Positions 31,689-40,544 of a DNA stretch of 64,000 nt are shown one piece after another; positions within the stretch are counted from its first letter, which is position 1; each line of letters opens with the position of its first letter. The translations under genes and the position numbers were made by a program. Under the pieces are notes generated by a model, which was not told where the DNA came from, did not search any database, and saw only the letters and a list, made by a program, of their open reading frames with translations. The stretch spans positions 1-64,000 of the forward strand of contig NZ_SLVM01000006.1 in assembly GCF_004339675.1 (NCBI RefSeq). The letters run 5' to 3'. The stretch is from Rhodovulum steppense. Its GTDB lineage: Bacteria > Pseudomonadota > Alphaproteobacteria > Rhodobacterales > Rhodobacteraceae.

Positions 31689-31994
31689 TCAGAGATCGCC
31701 CATGACCTGCCCGTTGAAGCCGAAGACCCTGCGGGCCCCGGCGATGGGGATCAGCGCGACCTCGCGTTTCTGCCCGGGCTCGAAACGGACGGCGGTGCCC
31801 GCGGCGATGTCCAGCCGCCTGCCGCGCGCCGCCGCCCGGTCGAAATCGAGCGCCGGGTTCGTCTCGGCGAAATGGTAATGGCTGCCGACCTGCACCGGGC
31901 GGTCGCCGGTATTCGCCACCATCAAGGTGATGGCCTCGCGGTCGGCGTTCAAGGTCAGGGTGCCGGTCGCGGGGAAAAGCTCTCCGGGGATCAT
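31689..31994 (-). CDS. ureB: Urease beta subunit
   Basis: This 101-residue structural subunit of urease starts [19 protein letters not shown]. The conserved [20 protein letters not shown] and the C-terminal [10 protein letters not shown] are present. Ribosome site GAGG. Separate beta and gamma subunits are normal for bacteria; the separation of ureB from ureC by two unrelated small genes is less usual. Confidence 0.97.
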   Translation of the reverse strand: MIPGELFPATGTLTLNADREAITLMVANTGDRPVQVGSHYHFAETNPALDFDRAAARGRRLDIAAGTAVRFEPGQKREVALIPIAGARRVFGFNGQVMGDL

Positions 31995-32004
31995 GGGGAT
32001 TTCC

Positions 32005-32580
32005 TCAGCCTGCAAGGACCAGAACCGCCCCGGCCCCGGCGACAAGGGCGCCGGAGGCGCGGGCGAGAATCGCGCCGCCGAAACGGGCCATCGCCCAGCC
32101 CGCCAGAACGCCCACGCCGTGCAGGAGCGCGGTGGCCAGCGCGAAGCCGCCCAGATAGGCCAGCGCGGTCGCCCCGCCCATTTCCGCGCCATGGGCATGG
32201 CCGTGGAACAGCGCAAGCGCGCCGACCACCGCCGCGCCTGCGGCGAGCGGCAGCCGGACGGCAAGAGCAACCAGCACGCCCAGCACCAGCACCGAGGCCA
32301 GGATCATCGGCTCGACCATCGGCAGCGGCAGACCCACCAGCGCCAGCGCAAATCCCAGCGTCATCGCGCCGACGAACGCGGCGGGCAGCGCCACGAGCGC
32401 GCGCCCGCCCAGCGTCACCGCCCAGAGGCCGACGGCCACCATGGCAAGGATGTGGTCGAGCCCGAAGACCGGATGGGTGAAGCCCGCCGCGAAGGATCCA
32501 TGCGCGACCGGGTCGAGATGGGCCAGCGCGGGGCTGGCGGCCAGCAGCGCGGGCGCGAGGGCGAGGGCAAGGCGTTTCAT
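32005..32580 (-). CDS. ureJ: HupE/UreJ family membrane protein
   Basis: This 191-residue protein has a cleavable signal ([18 protein letters not shown]) and about six membrane segments. Family motifs are [19 protein letters not shown] and [11 protein letters not shown]. HupE/UreJ proteins are thought to be secondary nickel (or cobalt) permeases, supplying metal for urease. A strong AGGAGG ribosome site is present. Placed between ureA and ureB, as in other alphaproteobacterial urease operons. Confidence 0.9.
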   Translation of the reverse strand: MKRLALALAPALLAASPALAHLDPVAHGSFAAGFTHPVFGLDHILAMVAVGLWAVTLGGRALVALPAAFVGAMTLGFALALVGLPLPMVEPMILASVLVLGVLVALAVRLPLAAGAAVVGALALFHGHAHGAEMGGATALAYLGGFALATALLHGVGVLAGWAMARFGGAILARASGALVAGAGAVLVLAG

Positions 32581-32647
32581 GGGCGGACCTCCTGGAATGG
32601 CAAGACGGATCGGGATCGGCGCGGGCCGGACGGGGATGCGGGCGGGG

Positions 32648-32935
32648 TCATAGGGCCTCCTTGCGCAATTCGCGCCGGGCCTGAAGGGCGGAGGCGGGCG
32701 CCACCAGCAGCATGATCTTCCATGCGTTGAAGCCGCGGGCAAAGGCGGTTTCGGCCTCCTCGACGCCGAGCAGGTCGAACCCCTGCGCGCCCAGCCAGAC
32801 CGCCCCTGCCCCCAGCAGCAGCGCCGCGAGGATCGCCACGGGCACGGCCAGCCGCCCCGGCAGGCGCCGGACCAGAAGCTGGGGCACGACCCAGCTGATC
32901 AGCATGGAGGACAGGATGAAGGCGACAAGGACCAT
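32648..32935 (-). CDS. Small membrane protein in the urease operon (unknown)
   Basis: This 95-residue protein has two to three hydrophobic segments (MVLVAFILSSMLISWVVPQL; VPVAILAALLLGAGAVW; WKIMLLVAPASAL) and a basic C terminus. No family was recognised. It starts 4 bp after the ureA stop, with its ribosome site inside ureA, and is followed by ureJ. A role next to the nickel permease is possible but only by position. Confidence 0.65.
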   Translation of the reverse strand: MVLVAFILSSMLISWVVPQLLVRRLPGRLAVPVAILAALLLGAGAVWLGAQGFDLLGVEEAETAFARGFNAWKIMLLVAPASALQARRELRKEAL

Positions 32936-32939
32936 GGGG

Positions 32940-33242
<303 letters not shown>

Positions 33243-33243
33243 G

Positions 33244-34053
33244 TCAGGTCATCCATGATCTTGGCAAGGCGTCGTCGGTCAGGCGCCCGAGCACCGGCAC
33301 CAGCACCCGGCGCAGGGCGAAACTGTCAGGCGCCAGCAGGCGCAGGGCCAGCAGGTCGGCGCCGATCAGGCTAACCCCGCCGGTGGCGGGCATCAAGGCG
33401 CGCAGGGGCGCCAGATGCGCCTCGGCCTCGGGGGCGACAAGGATCAGGCTGGCCATGGCCCCCGCGCCGAAGGCCACGGCGGGCCGGGCCAGATGGGCGG
33501 CCAGATCGCCCTCGAGGCGCAGGGCGTCGAGATAGAGCGGCACGCCCGCGCGGCGGATCTCGATCCGGTCGCGGAACGAGACGGCGTGCAGCACCTCGCC
33601 CATCGCGGCGCGGCCGAAGACCAGCGGTTCGACCAGCAGAAGCCGCGCGCCGGGGGCCAGGTCGGCCACCAGCCGCCGGTCAAGCGCCGCGCCGTCGAAC
33701 AGGATCGTCTCCTGCGGCAGCCAGTCGAGCCGGGCGCCCGCGGCAACGTTCAGCCGGTTGGTCACGCGGCCGCGTTCGCCGGGCTGGGCGCGATAGGCGC
33801 GTTCGGCGGCCTGTGTCGTCACCCGCAGATGGCTGCCCGGCTGCGCCTGAAGATCGGCCTCGAAGCGGTCGCCGCCGGTGATCCCGCCCGCGGTGTTCAC
33901 GAGGATCGCGTCGAGCGCGCCATCCCGCGGGCGCGGGAACAGCGCCTTGAACGCCCCGCTCTGGCGCAGCCCTGCGATGGCCGTGCCATGCAAGCCGGGC
34001 TTGGCCGAGAGCCGGACAAGGCCCTGCGCCCGCGGCTGCGCGCAGGCCGTCAT
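33244..34053 (-). CDS. ureD: Urease accessory protein UreD
   Basis: This 269-residue scaffold binds apo-urease and UreF/UreG. Family motifs include [15 protein letters not shown] and [12 protein letters not shown], plus [14 protein letters not shown] 34053 ([11 protein letters not shown]) was chosen; the frame is open for 40 more codons upstream, into the regulatory region. It is the first gene of the urease operon, divergent from urtA. Confidence 0.93.
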   Translation of the reverse strand: MTACAQPRAQGLVRLSAKPGLHGTAIAGLRQSGAFKALFPRPRDGALDAILVNTAGGITGGDRFEADLQAQPGSHLRVTTQAAERAYRAQPGERGRVTNRLNVAAGARLDWLPQETILFDGAALDRRLVADLAPGARLLLVEPLVFGRAAMGEVLHAVSFRDRIEIRRAGVPLYLDALRLEGDLAAHLARPAVAFGAGAMASLILVAPEAEAHLAPLRALMPATGGVSLIGADLLALRLLAPDSFALRRVLVPVLGRLTDDALPRSWMT

Positions 34054-34484
34054 CGCCGCCCTTTCCGTCGCAAGACAGGTAATCTGATTGCCCCCCGGAC
34101 CGCCTTCACCTTGGCTTCTTGTTCCGCAGATCGCGGCGGACTGCACAGGTTTTCGCCGGAAACGAAGCGGCAAGCGCAGCTTTTCGCCGTATTATTGTGC
34201 GCTTTTGGGGATTCTTGTTCGTTTGTTGTGCAAATATCCCGACGAGACCGGAAATCGGATCGCCGCCACGTCCCTTGCGATTGCGCGCCTGCCGCAGCGC
34301 AGAAAAGCCTTGAGGCGCCCGTCACGACGTCATCCGTGGATCGGGGGGGGTGTGCGGCGACCACGCGAACCGGGACATCGGCGGGGGCGGCGCACGGGTG
34401 CAACGAAAAAGCTGCGGGGCCTGGGGAGGGTGTTGCGCGCCATGCGCGCAGGCCCGCCGCAAACGCCCCACGCGGAGGGAATCC
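34054..34484. promoter_or_regulatory. Divergent ureD/urtA control region
   Basis: This 431-bp gap has no supported gene. It includes the most A/T-rich patch of this neighbourhood (about 34180-34240). TTGTGC occurs at 34195-34200 and again at 34226-34231, and TATTAT at 34190-34195 resembles a -10 box. I could not match a sigma-54 site (GG-N10-GC) or an NtrC dyad with confidence. An open frame reading into urtA from 34350 is not credible as coding. Confidence 0.4.
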
Positions 34485-35765
34485 ATGAAGAAGATCAAGA
34501 CGTTTCTTGCCGGTGCCGTCGCCTTTTCGGCGCTGAGCCTGCCGGCCTGGGCACAGGACACGATCAAGGTGGGCGTGCTGCATTCGCTGTCGGGCACGAT
34601 GGCGATTTCCGAGACCACGCTGAAGGACACCATGCTGATGCTAATCGACGAGCAGAACAAGAAGGGCGGCGTGCTGGGCAAGCAGCTTGAGGCGGTCGTG
34701 GTCGATCCGGCCTCGGACTGGCCGCTTTTCGCGGAGAAGGCGCGCGAATTGCTGACCGTGTCGAATGTGGACGTGATGTTCGGCTGCTGGACGTCGGTCA
34801 GCCGCAAGTCGGTCCTGCCGGTGATCGAGGAACTGAACGGGTTGCTGTTCTACCCGGTGCAGTATGAGGGCGAGGAAAGCTCGAAGAACGTGTTCTACAC
34901 CGGCGCCGCGCCGAACCAGCAGGCGATCCCGGCGACCGACTATTTCCTTGAGGAACTGGGCGTCGAGAAATTCGCCCTGCTCGGCACCGACTATGTCTAT
35001 CCGCGCACGACGAACAACATCCTGGAATCCTATCTGAAATCCAAGGGGATCGCCGAGTCGGACATCTTCGTGAACTACACCCCCTTCGGCCATTCCGACT
35101 GGTCCAAGATCGTCTCGGACGTGATCGCGCTGGGCGCGGACGGCAAGAAGGTGGGCGTGATCTCGACGATCAACGGCGACGCCAATATCGGGTTCTACAA
35201 GGAACTGGCGGCCAAGGGCGTTTCGGCCGACGACATTCCGGTGGTCGCCTTCTCGGTGGGCGAGGAGGAGCTTTCGGGCCTCGACACCTCGAACCTGGTG
35301 GGGCATCTGGCGGCCTGGAACTACTTCATGTCCGCCGACACGTCCGAGAACGCCACCTTCATCGAAGCCTGGCATGCCTTCATCGGGGACACGAACCGCG
35401 TGACCAATGACCCGATGGAAGCCCATTACATCGGCTTCAACATGTGGGTGAACGCGGTCGAACAGGCCGGGACCACCGATGTCGATGCCGTGCGCGAGGC
35501 GATGTGGGGGCAGGAATTCCCCAACCTGACGGGCGGCATGGCCGTGATGGGCACCAACCATCACCTGTCCAAGCCGGTGCTGATCGGCGAGATCCTGGCC
35601 GACGGGCAGTTCGACATCATCAGCCAGACCGAAGAGGTGCCGGGCGATGCCTGGACCGATTTCCTGCCGGAATCGGCGGTGCTGACCTCGGACTGGAAGG
35701 ACCTGGGCTGCGGCATGTACAACACCGAGACCCAGTCCTGCGTGCAGATCAAGTCGAACTATTGA
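34485..35765 (+). CDS. urtA: Urea ABC transporter substrate-binding protein
   Basis: This 426-residue periplasmic urea-binding protein has a signal peptide (KKIKTFLAGAVAFSALSLPAWA) and then a type I periplasmic-binding fold. UrtA-typical pieces are GVLHSLSGTMAISET, MFGCWTSVSRKSVLPV and LLFYPVQYEGEESS. ATG 34485 follows CGGAGGGA. It leads the urtABCDE operon, which is divergent from urease, so uptake and hydrolysis of urea are genetically paired. Confidence 0.96.
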   Translation: MKKIKTFLAGAVAFSALSLPAWAQDTIKVGVLHSLSGTMAISETTLKDTMLMLIDEQNKKGGVLGKQLEAVVVDPASDWPLFAEKARELLTVSNVDVMFGCWTSVSRKSVLPVIEELNGLLFYPVQYEGEESSKNVFYTGAAPNQQAIPATDYFLEELGVEKFALLGTDYVYPRTTNNILESYLKSKGIAESDIFVNYTPFGHSDWSKIVSDVIALGADGKKVGVISTINGDANIGFYKELAAKGVSADDIPVVAFSVGEEELSGLDTSNLVGHLAAWNYFMSADTSENATFIEAWHAFIGDTNRVTNDPMEAHYIGFNMWVNAVEQAGTTDVDAVREAMWGQEFPNLTGGMAVMGTNHHLSKPVLIGEILADGQFDIISQTEEVPGDAWTDFLPESAVLTSDWKDLGCGMYNTETQSCVQIKSNY

Positions 35766-35817
35766 CGTGACCGGGGGGCGGGATGCCGCCCCCCCCTTTC
35801 CCGACAGGCTGACAGCC

Positions 35818-37791
35818 ATGCGCATCCTTCTTGCCGCACTTACCTTTCTGTGTCTCGTCGCCACTGCCGGGGCACAGGACATCGCCGCCGATGGCCCGGC
35901 TGCCACGCCCTTGCAGAGCCTGCTGAAAGAGCATCGCGCGGCCATCGAGCAGGGCGCGCGCCGCGGCATCGGCCCGGCGATCGAGGCCTTGCGCGACAGC
36001 GGCCTGCCCGAGGCGCGTCTGATCCTCGAGAAATGGCAGGCGCGCGAGCTGTGGCTGCGCAAGGCGGACGGTCTGTTCTTCCTGGCCGAGTCGGCCGAGG
36101 GCGGCTATCGCCTGACCGACCCGGCCACCGGCGAAGCGGCGGGCAGCGCCACCCGCGACGAGGTGATCCAGATCCGGCCCAATAGCGGCATCCGCGCCGT
36201 GCTGGCGGGCGCGCTGGTGCAGTTCCAGTTGACCGACCCGAACCCGGCCGTGCGCGCCGCAGCGCTGGACGCCATCGCCCGGCGGTCCGAGGCCGGGCAT
36301 CTGGACGCCCTGCGCGCGGTGCTGGAGGACGAGCCCGACCCACGGCTGAAGGCGCGCAAGGCGCGTCTGGAGCGGCTGCTGACGATTTCCTTCGACCCGG
36401 ACCCGGATGCACGGATCGCCGCCATCGAAGGCTTTGCGGGCGATATCGGCGTGGATGTGCGCGCCGCGCTGAACCCGCTGGTGGCGACCACCCGCGCCGT
36501 CGCGCCGGGCGAGCCGCCCGCGGGCGAAAACATCGCGCGCCGCCTGAGCCCCGGCAGCGAGGCGCTGCCGCGCGAGGCGGCCTATGCCATGCTGGTCGAG
36601 GCCGGGCTGGCCCCGCCCCGGATCGGCCGCGCCGAGATCCGCGCGGCCCTTGCCGCCCATGTCGAGGGCGGCCGGGTGGGCGGCGTGCCGGTGGCCGAGC
36701 TGAACAGCGATGCCGCGCGCGAGCGGGCCTATGCCGGGCTGGCCGCGGCGGGGCTGGTGCCCGCCCATCTCACCGAGGCCGGGATCGACGCGGCCCTTGC
36801 CGCGCACGCCTTCTACGACCGCTATGCCGAAGCCGACCCGCGCGTGACCGAAGCCGCCGCCGACGCGCTTGCCGCCATCGCGCTGATGGTCGGGGTCAAC
36901 CAGATGGCCGATCTGGCGCTGGATGCGCTGTCGCTGGCCTCGATCTATTTCCTGGCGGCCATCGGGCTGGCGATCACCTTTGGCGTGATGCGCGTCATCA
37001 ACATGGCCCATGGCGAGTTCATCATGATGGGCGCCTATACCGGCTATGTCGTCCAGCAATTCATCCCCGACTACACGATCTCGATCCTTGTCGCGCTGCC
37101 GCTGGCCTTTGCCATCACCTTCGGCGCGGGTGTGGCGATGGAACGGCTGGTGATCCGCTGGCTCTACAACCGGCCGCTGGAAACGCTGCTGGCGACCTTC
37201 GGCATTTCCATCGCGTTGCAGCAACTTGCGAAGAACATCTTCGGCACGCAGGCCCGCCCGCTGACCTCGCCGGCCTGGCTGGACGGGTCGCTGGTCATCA
37301 ACGATGTCGTCTCGATCAGCTATATCCGCATCGCGATCTTCGTCCTTGCGCTGATGTTCCTCGGCCTGTTCCTGTTCATCATGCGCCGCACCCGTCTGGG
37401 GCTGGAGGTGCGCGCGGTCACGCAGAACCCGCGCATGGCGGCGTCCATGGGGATCAATCCCGACCGGATCAACATGCTGACCTTCGGGCTGGGCTCGGGC
37501 ATCGCGGGTGTGGCGGGCGTGGCCATCGGGCTCTATGCCAAGGTCACGTCCGAACTCGGCCAGGACTACATCGTGCAAAGCTTCATGACGGTGGTCGTGG
37601 GGGGTGTCGGCAATATCTGGGGCACGCTGCTGGGCGCCACGCTGATCGGCTTCCTGCAAAAGGGGATCGAGTGGTTCAACCCCTCCAACACGCTGGCCGC
37701 CCAGACCTACATGATCCTGTTCATCATCCTGTTCATCCAGTTCCGGCCGCGGGGGATCATCGCCCTCAAGGGCCGCGCCGCGGGGGATTGA
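35818..37791 (+). CDS. urtB: Urea ABC transporter permease UrtB
   Basis: This 657-residue protein has a signal-like N terminus (RILLAALTFLCLVATAGA) and a large N-terminal extracytoplasmic helical-repeat region up to about residue 355. The LivH-like permease domain follows, starting with DALSLASIYFLAAIGLAIT and including MRVINMAHGEFIMMGAYTG. Proteobacterial UrtB proteins have such an N-terminal extension; this one is on the long side, with an added segment around residues 225-330. It starts 52 bp after urtA. Confidence 0.93.
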   Translation: MRILLAALTFLCLVATAGAQDIAADGPAATPLQSLLKEHRAAIEQGARRGIGPAIEALRDSGLPEARLILEKWQARELWLRKADGLFFLAESAEGGYRLTDPATGEAAGSATRDEVIQIRPNSGIRAVLAGALVQFQLTDPNPAVRAAALDAIARRSEAGHLDALRAVLEDEPDPRLKARKARLERLLTISFDPDPDARIAAIEGFAGDIGVDVRAALNPLVATTRAVAPGEPPAGENIARRLSPGSEALPREAAYAMLVEAGLAPPRIGRAEIRAALAAHVEGGRVGGVPVAELNSDAARERAYAGLAAAGLVPAHLTEAGIDAALAAHAFYDRYAEADPRVTEAAADALAAIALMVGVNQMADLALDALSLASIYFLAAIGLAITFGVMRVINMAHGEFIMMGAYTGYVVQQFIPDYTISILVALPLAFAITFGAGVAMERLVIRWLYNRPLETLLATFGISIALQQLAKNIFGTQARPLTSPAWLDGSLVINDVVSISYIRIAIFVLALMFLGLFLFIMRRTRLGLEVRAVTQNPRMAASMGINPDRINMLTFGLGSGIAGVAGVAIGLYAKVTSELGQDYIVQSFMTVVVGGVGNIWGTLLGATLIGFLQKGIEWFNPSNTLAAQTYMILFIILFIQFRPRGIIALKGRAAGD

Positions 37792-37806
37792 GGAAATGCC
37801 CGTGCC

Positions 37807-37827
37807 TTCTTCTTGGTCCAAATACCC
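37807..37827 (-). repeat. Dispersed 21-bp intergenic element, copy B
   Basis: On the minus strand this reads GGGTATTTGGACCAAG followed by AAGAA. It matches copies at 13210-13230 and 51255-51275. Unlike them it sits inside an operon, in the 66-bp gap between urtB and urtC. Confidence 0.6.
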
Positions 37828-37857
37828 AGATCCTGCCCGTGCAAGGGGAGCCGCCGC

Positions 37858-39090
37858 ATGAGACAGAGCTTTGTCGCGAAGAACCCCTCGGTGCTGGTCT
37901 TCCTCGCCTGCCTGGGGCTGTTCACGCTGGGCGTTTCGGTCCTGAGCGAAGGCATGGGGATCGGGCTGATCTCGACCAGTTTCGTCAAGACGCTGGGCAA
38001 GACGCTGTGCCTGTGCCTTGTCGCCATCGCGATGGATCTGGTCTGGGGCTATGCGGGCATCCTGTCGCTGGGCCATTTCGCCTTTTTCGGGCTGGGCGGC
38101 TACATGATCGGCATGTGGCTCATGTATGCCCGCACCGAGGGCATCGTCGCGGCCTCGCTTTCCAATGCCGAGATCCCGCCGACCCCCGACGAGCTGCGCA
38201 GCGCCATCGCCAACCAGATCTTCGGCGTCGTGGGCAGTTCCGACTTTCCGGCGATCTGGGTCTTTGCCCATTCGCTGCCGCTGCAACTGGCGCTGGTGGT
38301 GCTGGTGCCGGGCCTGCTGGCGCTGGTCTTCGGCTGGCTCGCGTTCCGCTCGCGCGTGACGGGGGTTTACCTTTCGATCCTGACACAGGCGATGACGCTG
38401 GCGCTGGCGCTCTACCTGTTCCAGAACGACAGCGGCCTGCGCGGCAATAACGGGCTGTCGGGGTTGCAGAACATCCCCGGCGCCGAGGGCGTGCCGCAAT
38501 CGGTGATCTCGGTCTGGTTCCTCTGGGCCTCTGCCGCCGCATTGGGGCTGGGCTATGTGATCGCGGCTTTCGTCGTGTCGGGCAAGTTCGGCAGCGTGAT
38601 CCGCGGCATCCGCGATGACGAGGCGCGGGTGCGGTTCCTCGGCTATTCGGTCGAGGGCTACAAGCTGTTCGTCTTCACCCTGACGGCCGTGATCGCGGGG
38701 ATTGCGGGCGCGCTTTACTATCCGCAGGCGGGCATCATCAATCCCAAGGAAATCGCGCCCATCGCCTCGATCTATCTGGCGGTCTGGGTGGCGATCGGCG
38801 GGCGCGGGCGGCTTTACGGGGCAGTGATCGGGGCGGCGCTGGTGTCGCTTCTGTCCACATGGTTCACCGGCGGGCGGGTGCCCGATCTGCCGCTGGGCTT
38901 CTACACGGTCAGCTGGGTGGATTGGTGGCAGGTGCTGCTGGGGCTGAGTTTCGTGCTGGTCACGCTGTTCGCGCCCAAGGGGATCGGCGGGCTGTTCGAT
39001 CTGGTCGCGGGACGCCGTGCGCCCGACCGCCACGGCGCGGATCTGGGCCCCGATCCCGGCGCCCTGCGCGAGAAGGAGGCCGAGCGATGA
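37858..39090 (+). CDS. urtC: Urea ABC transporter permease UrtC
   Basis: This 410-residue LivM-like permease has about ten membrane segments. Family pieces include LVWGYAGILSLGHFAFFGLGG and AGIINPKEIAPIASIYLAVW. ATG 37858 follows AAGGGGAG. It overlaps urtD by 4 bp. It pairs with UrtB as the two membrane halves of the transporter. Confidence 0.95.
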   Translation: MRQSFVAKNPSVLVFLACLGLFTLGVSVLSEGMGIGLISTSFVKTLGKTLCLCLVAIAMDLVWGYAGILSLGHFAFFGLGGYMIGMWLMYARTEGIVAASLSNAEIPPTPDELRSAIANQIFGVVGSSDFPAIWVFAHSLPLQLALVVLVPGLLALVFGWLAFRSRVTGVYLSILTQAMTLALALYLFQNDSGLRGNNGLSGLQNIPGAEGVPQSVISVWFLWASAAALGLGYVIAAFVVSGKFGSVIRGIRDDEARVRFLGYSVEGYKLFVFTLTAVIAGIAGALYYPQAGIINPKEIAPIASIYLAVWVAIGGRGRLYGAVIGAALVSLLSTWFTGGRVPDLPLGFYTVSWVDWWQVLLGLSFVLVTLFAPKGIGGLFDLVAGRRAPDRHGADLGPDPGALREKEAER

Positions 39091-39827
39091 GCACGCTTCT
39101 GGAGGTCTCGGGCGTCTCGGTCAGTTTCGACGGGTTCAAGGCGATCAACAACCTGTCCTTCGAGATCGGCCCGGCCGAGCTGCGCGCGATCATCGGGCCG
39201 AACGGGGCGGGCAAGACGACCTTCATGGATATCGTCACCGGCAAGACCCGGCCCGACGAGGGCGATGTGCTGTGGGGCGAGAAGAGCCGGTCGCTGCTGA
39301 AGATGAACGAAAGCCAGATCGCGCAGGCGGGCATCGGGCGCAAGTTCCAGCGCCCCACCGTGTTCGAGGACCAGTCGGTGTTCGACAACCTGCTGATGGC
39401 GCTGAAGAAGGACCGCGCGCCGTGGAAGGTGCTGTTCTACCGCGAGACGGCGGAAGACCGGGCGCGGGTGGGGGAACTGGCCGAGGAGATCGGGCTGGCC
39501 GACCAGATCGGGCGCAAGGCGGGCGAGTTGAGCCACGGCCAGAAGCAATGGCTGGAAATCGGCATGCTGCTGGCGCAGGAGCCGCGGCTGTTGCTGGTCG
39601 ACGAACCCGCCGCGGGCATGACCCTGGCCGAGCGCGAGCATACCACCGACCTGTTGAAACAGGCGGCCAGGACGCGCGCGGTGATCGTGGTGGAACATGA
39701 CATGGAATTCGTCCGGCGGCTGGATTGCCGGGTGACGGTGCTGCACGAGGGCTCGGTTCTGGCCGAGGGGAGCCTGGATTTCGTGACGAAGAACCAGCAG
39801 GTGATCGATGTCTATCTGGGGCGCTGA
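39087..39827 (+). CDS. urtD: Urea ABC transporter ATPase UrtD
   Basis: This 246-residue LivG-like ATPase has Walker A GPNGAGKTTFMD, signature ELSHGQKQWLEIG and Walker B LLLVDEPAAGM. The signature LSHGQ is the form usual in UrtD. It starts in the urtC stop (ATGA) and ends 3 bp before urtE. Confidence 0.96.
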   Translation: MSTLLEVSGVSVSFDGFKAINNLSFEIGPAELRAIIGPNGAGKTTFMDIVTGKTRPDEGDVLWGEKSRSLLKMNESQIAQAGIGRKFQRPTVFEDQSVFDNLLMALKKDRAPWKVLFYRETAEDRARVGELAEEIGLADQIGRKAGELSHGQKQWLEIGMLLAQEPRLLLVDEPAAGMTLAEREHTTDLLKQAARTRAVIVVEHDMEFVRRLDCRVTVLHEGSVLAEGSLDFVTKNQQVIDVYLGR

Positions 39828-39830
39828 GAG

Positions 39831-40526
39831 ATGCTGAAGACCCAAGGGCTGACGCTGCATTACGGCGGCTCGCAGATCCTGTACGGGATCGACCTGGAAG
39901 CGCGGGCGGGCGAGGTGACCTGTGTGATGGGCACGAATGGCGTGGGCAAGACCAGCCTTCTCAAGGCGATCTCGGGCACGCATCTGCGCTCGGCCGGGAC
40001 GATGGAACTGGACGGCAGGCCCGTGGGCCGGGTGACGGCGCAGGCGATGGCGCAGCTGGGCGTGGGCTATGTGCCGCAGGGGCGGATGATCTTTCCCCTG
40101 CTGACCGTGCGCGAGAACCTGGAAACCGGCTTTGCCTGCCTGCCGCGGGCCGAACGCTTCGTGCCGGACGAGATCTATGAACTGTTCCCGGTGCTGAAGG
40201 ACATGGCGCACCGGCGCGGCGGCGATCTGTCGGGCGGCCAGCAGCAGCAGCTTGCCATCGCGCGAGCGATGATCACCAAGCCGAAGCTGCTGTTGCTGGA
40301 CGAGCCAACCGAGGGAATCCAGCCCAACATCATCCAGCAGATCGGCCGGGTGATCGAATATCTGCGCGATCAGGGCCGCATGGCGATCATCCTTGTCGAA
40401 CAGTATTTCGAGTTCGCCTATGGGCTGGCCGACCGCTTCTATGTGATGGAACGCGGCGCCGTGACCGTCGCGGGCAGCAAGGCGGAATTGCCCAAGGAAC
40501 GGCTGGTGGCGGCGGTCTCGGTCTGA
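39831..40526 (+). CDS. urtE: Urea ABC transporter ATPase UrtE
   Basis: This 231-residue LivF-like ATPase has Walker A GTNGVGKTSLLK, signature LSGGQQQQLAIARAM and Walker B LLLLDEPTEGIQPNII. It completes the urea importer. It is the last gene of the operon and is convergent, after 18 bp, with an RND gene; no clear terminator lies between. Confidence 0.96.
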   Translation: MLKTQGLTLHYGGSQILYGIDLEARAGEVTCVMGTNGVGKTSLLKAISGTHLRSAGTMELDGRPVGRVTAQAMAQLGVGYVPQGRMIFPLLTVRENLETGFACLPRAERFVPDEIYELFPVLKDMAHRRGGDLSGGQQQQLAIARAMITKPKLLLLDEPTEGIQPNIIQQIGRVIEYLRDQGRMAIILVEQYFEFAYGLADRFYVMERGAVTVAGSKAELPKERLVAAVSV

Positions 40527-40544
40527 GGGCCGCCGCCAGCGGGA

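Noticed and set aside
34100-34150. A sigma-54-like site around TTGGCTTCTTGTTCCGC
   Set aside because: The GG and GC elements are one base off the required GG-N10-GC spacing and the flanks match poorly.
34350-34484. N-terminal extension of urtA in the open frame from 34350
   Set aside because: ATG 34485 has a good ribosome site and a typical signal peptide directly after it; the upstream part is Cys/Arg-rich and unlike coding sequence.
35749-39033. A long minus-strand open frame opposite urtA-urtC
   Set aside because: The same kind of antisense shadow: low-complexity basic translation, no domains, and well-conserved urt genes on the other strand.
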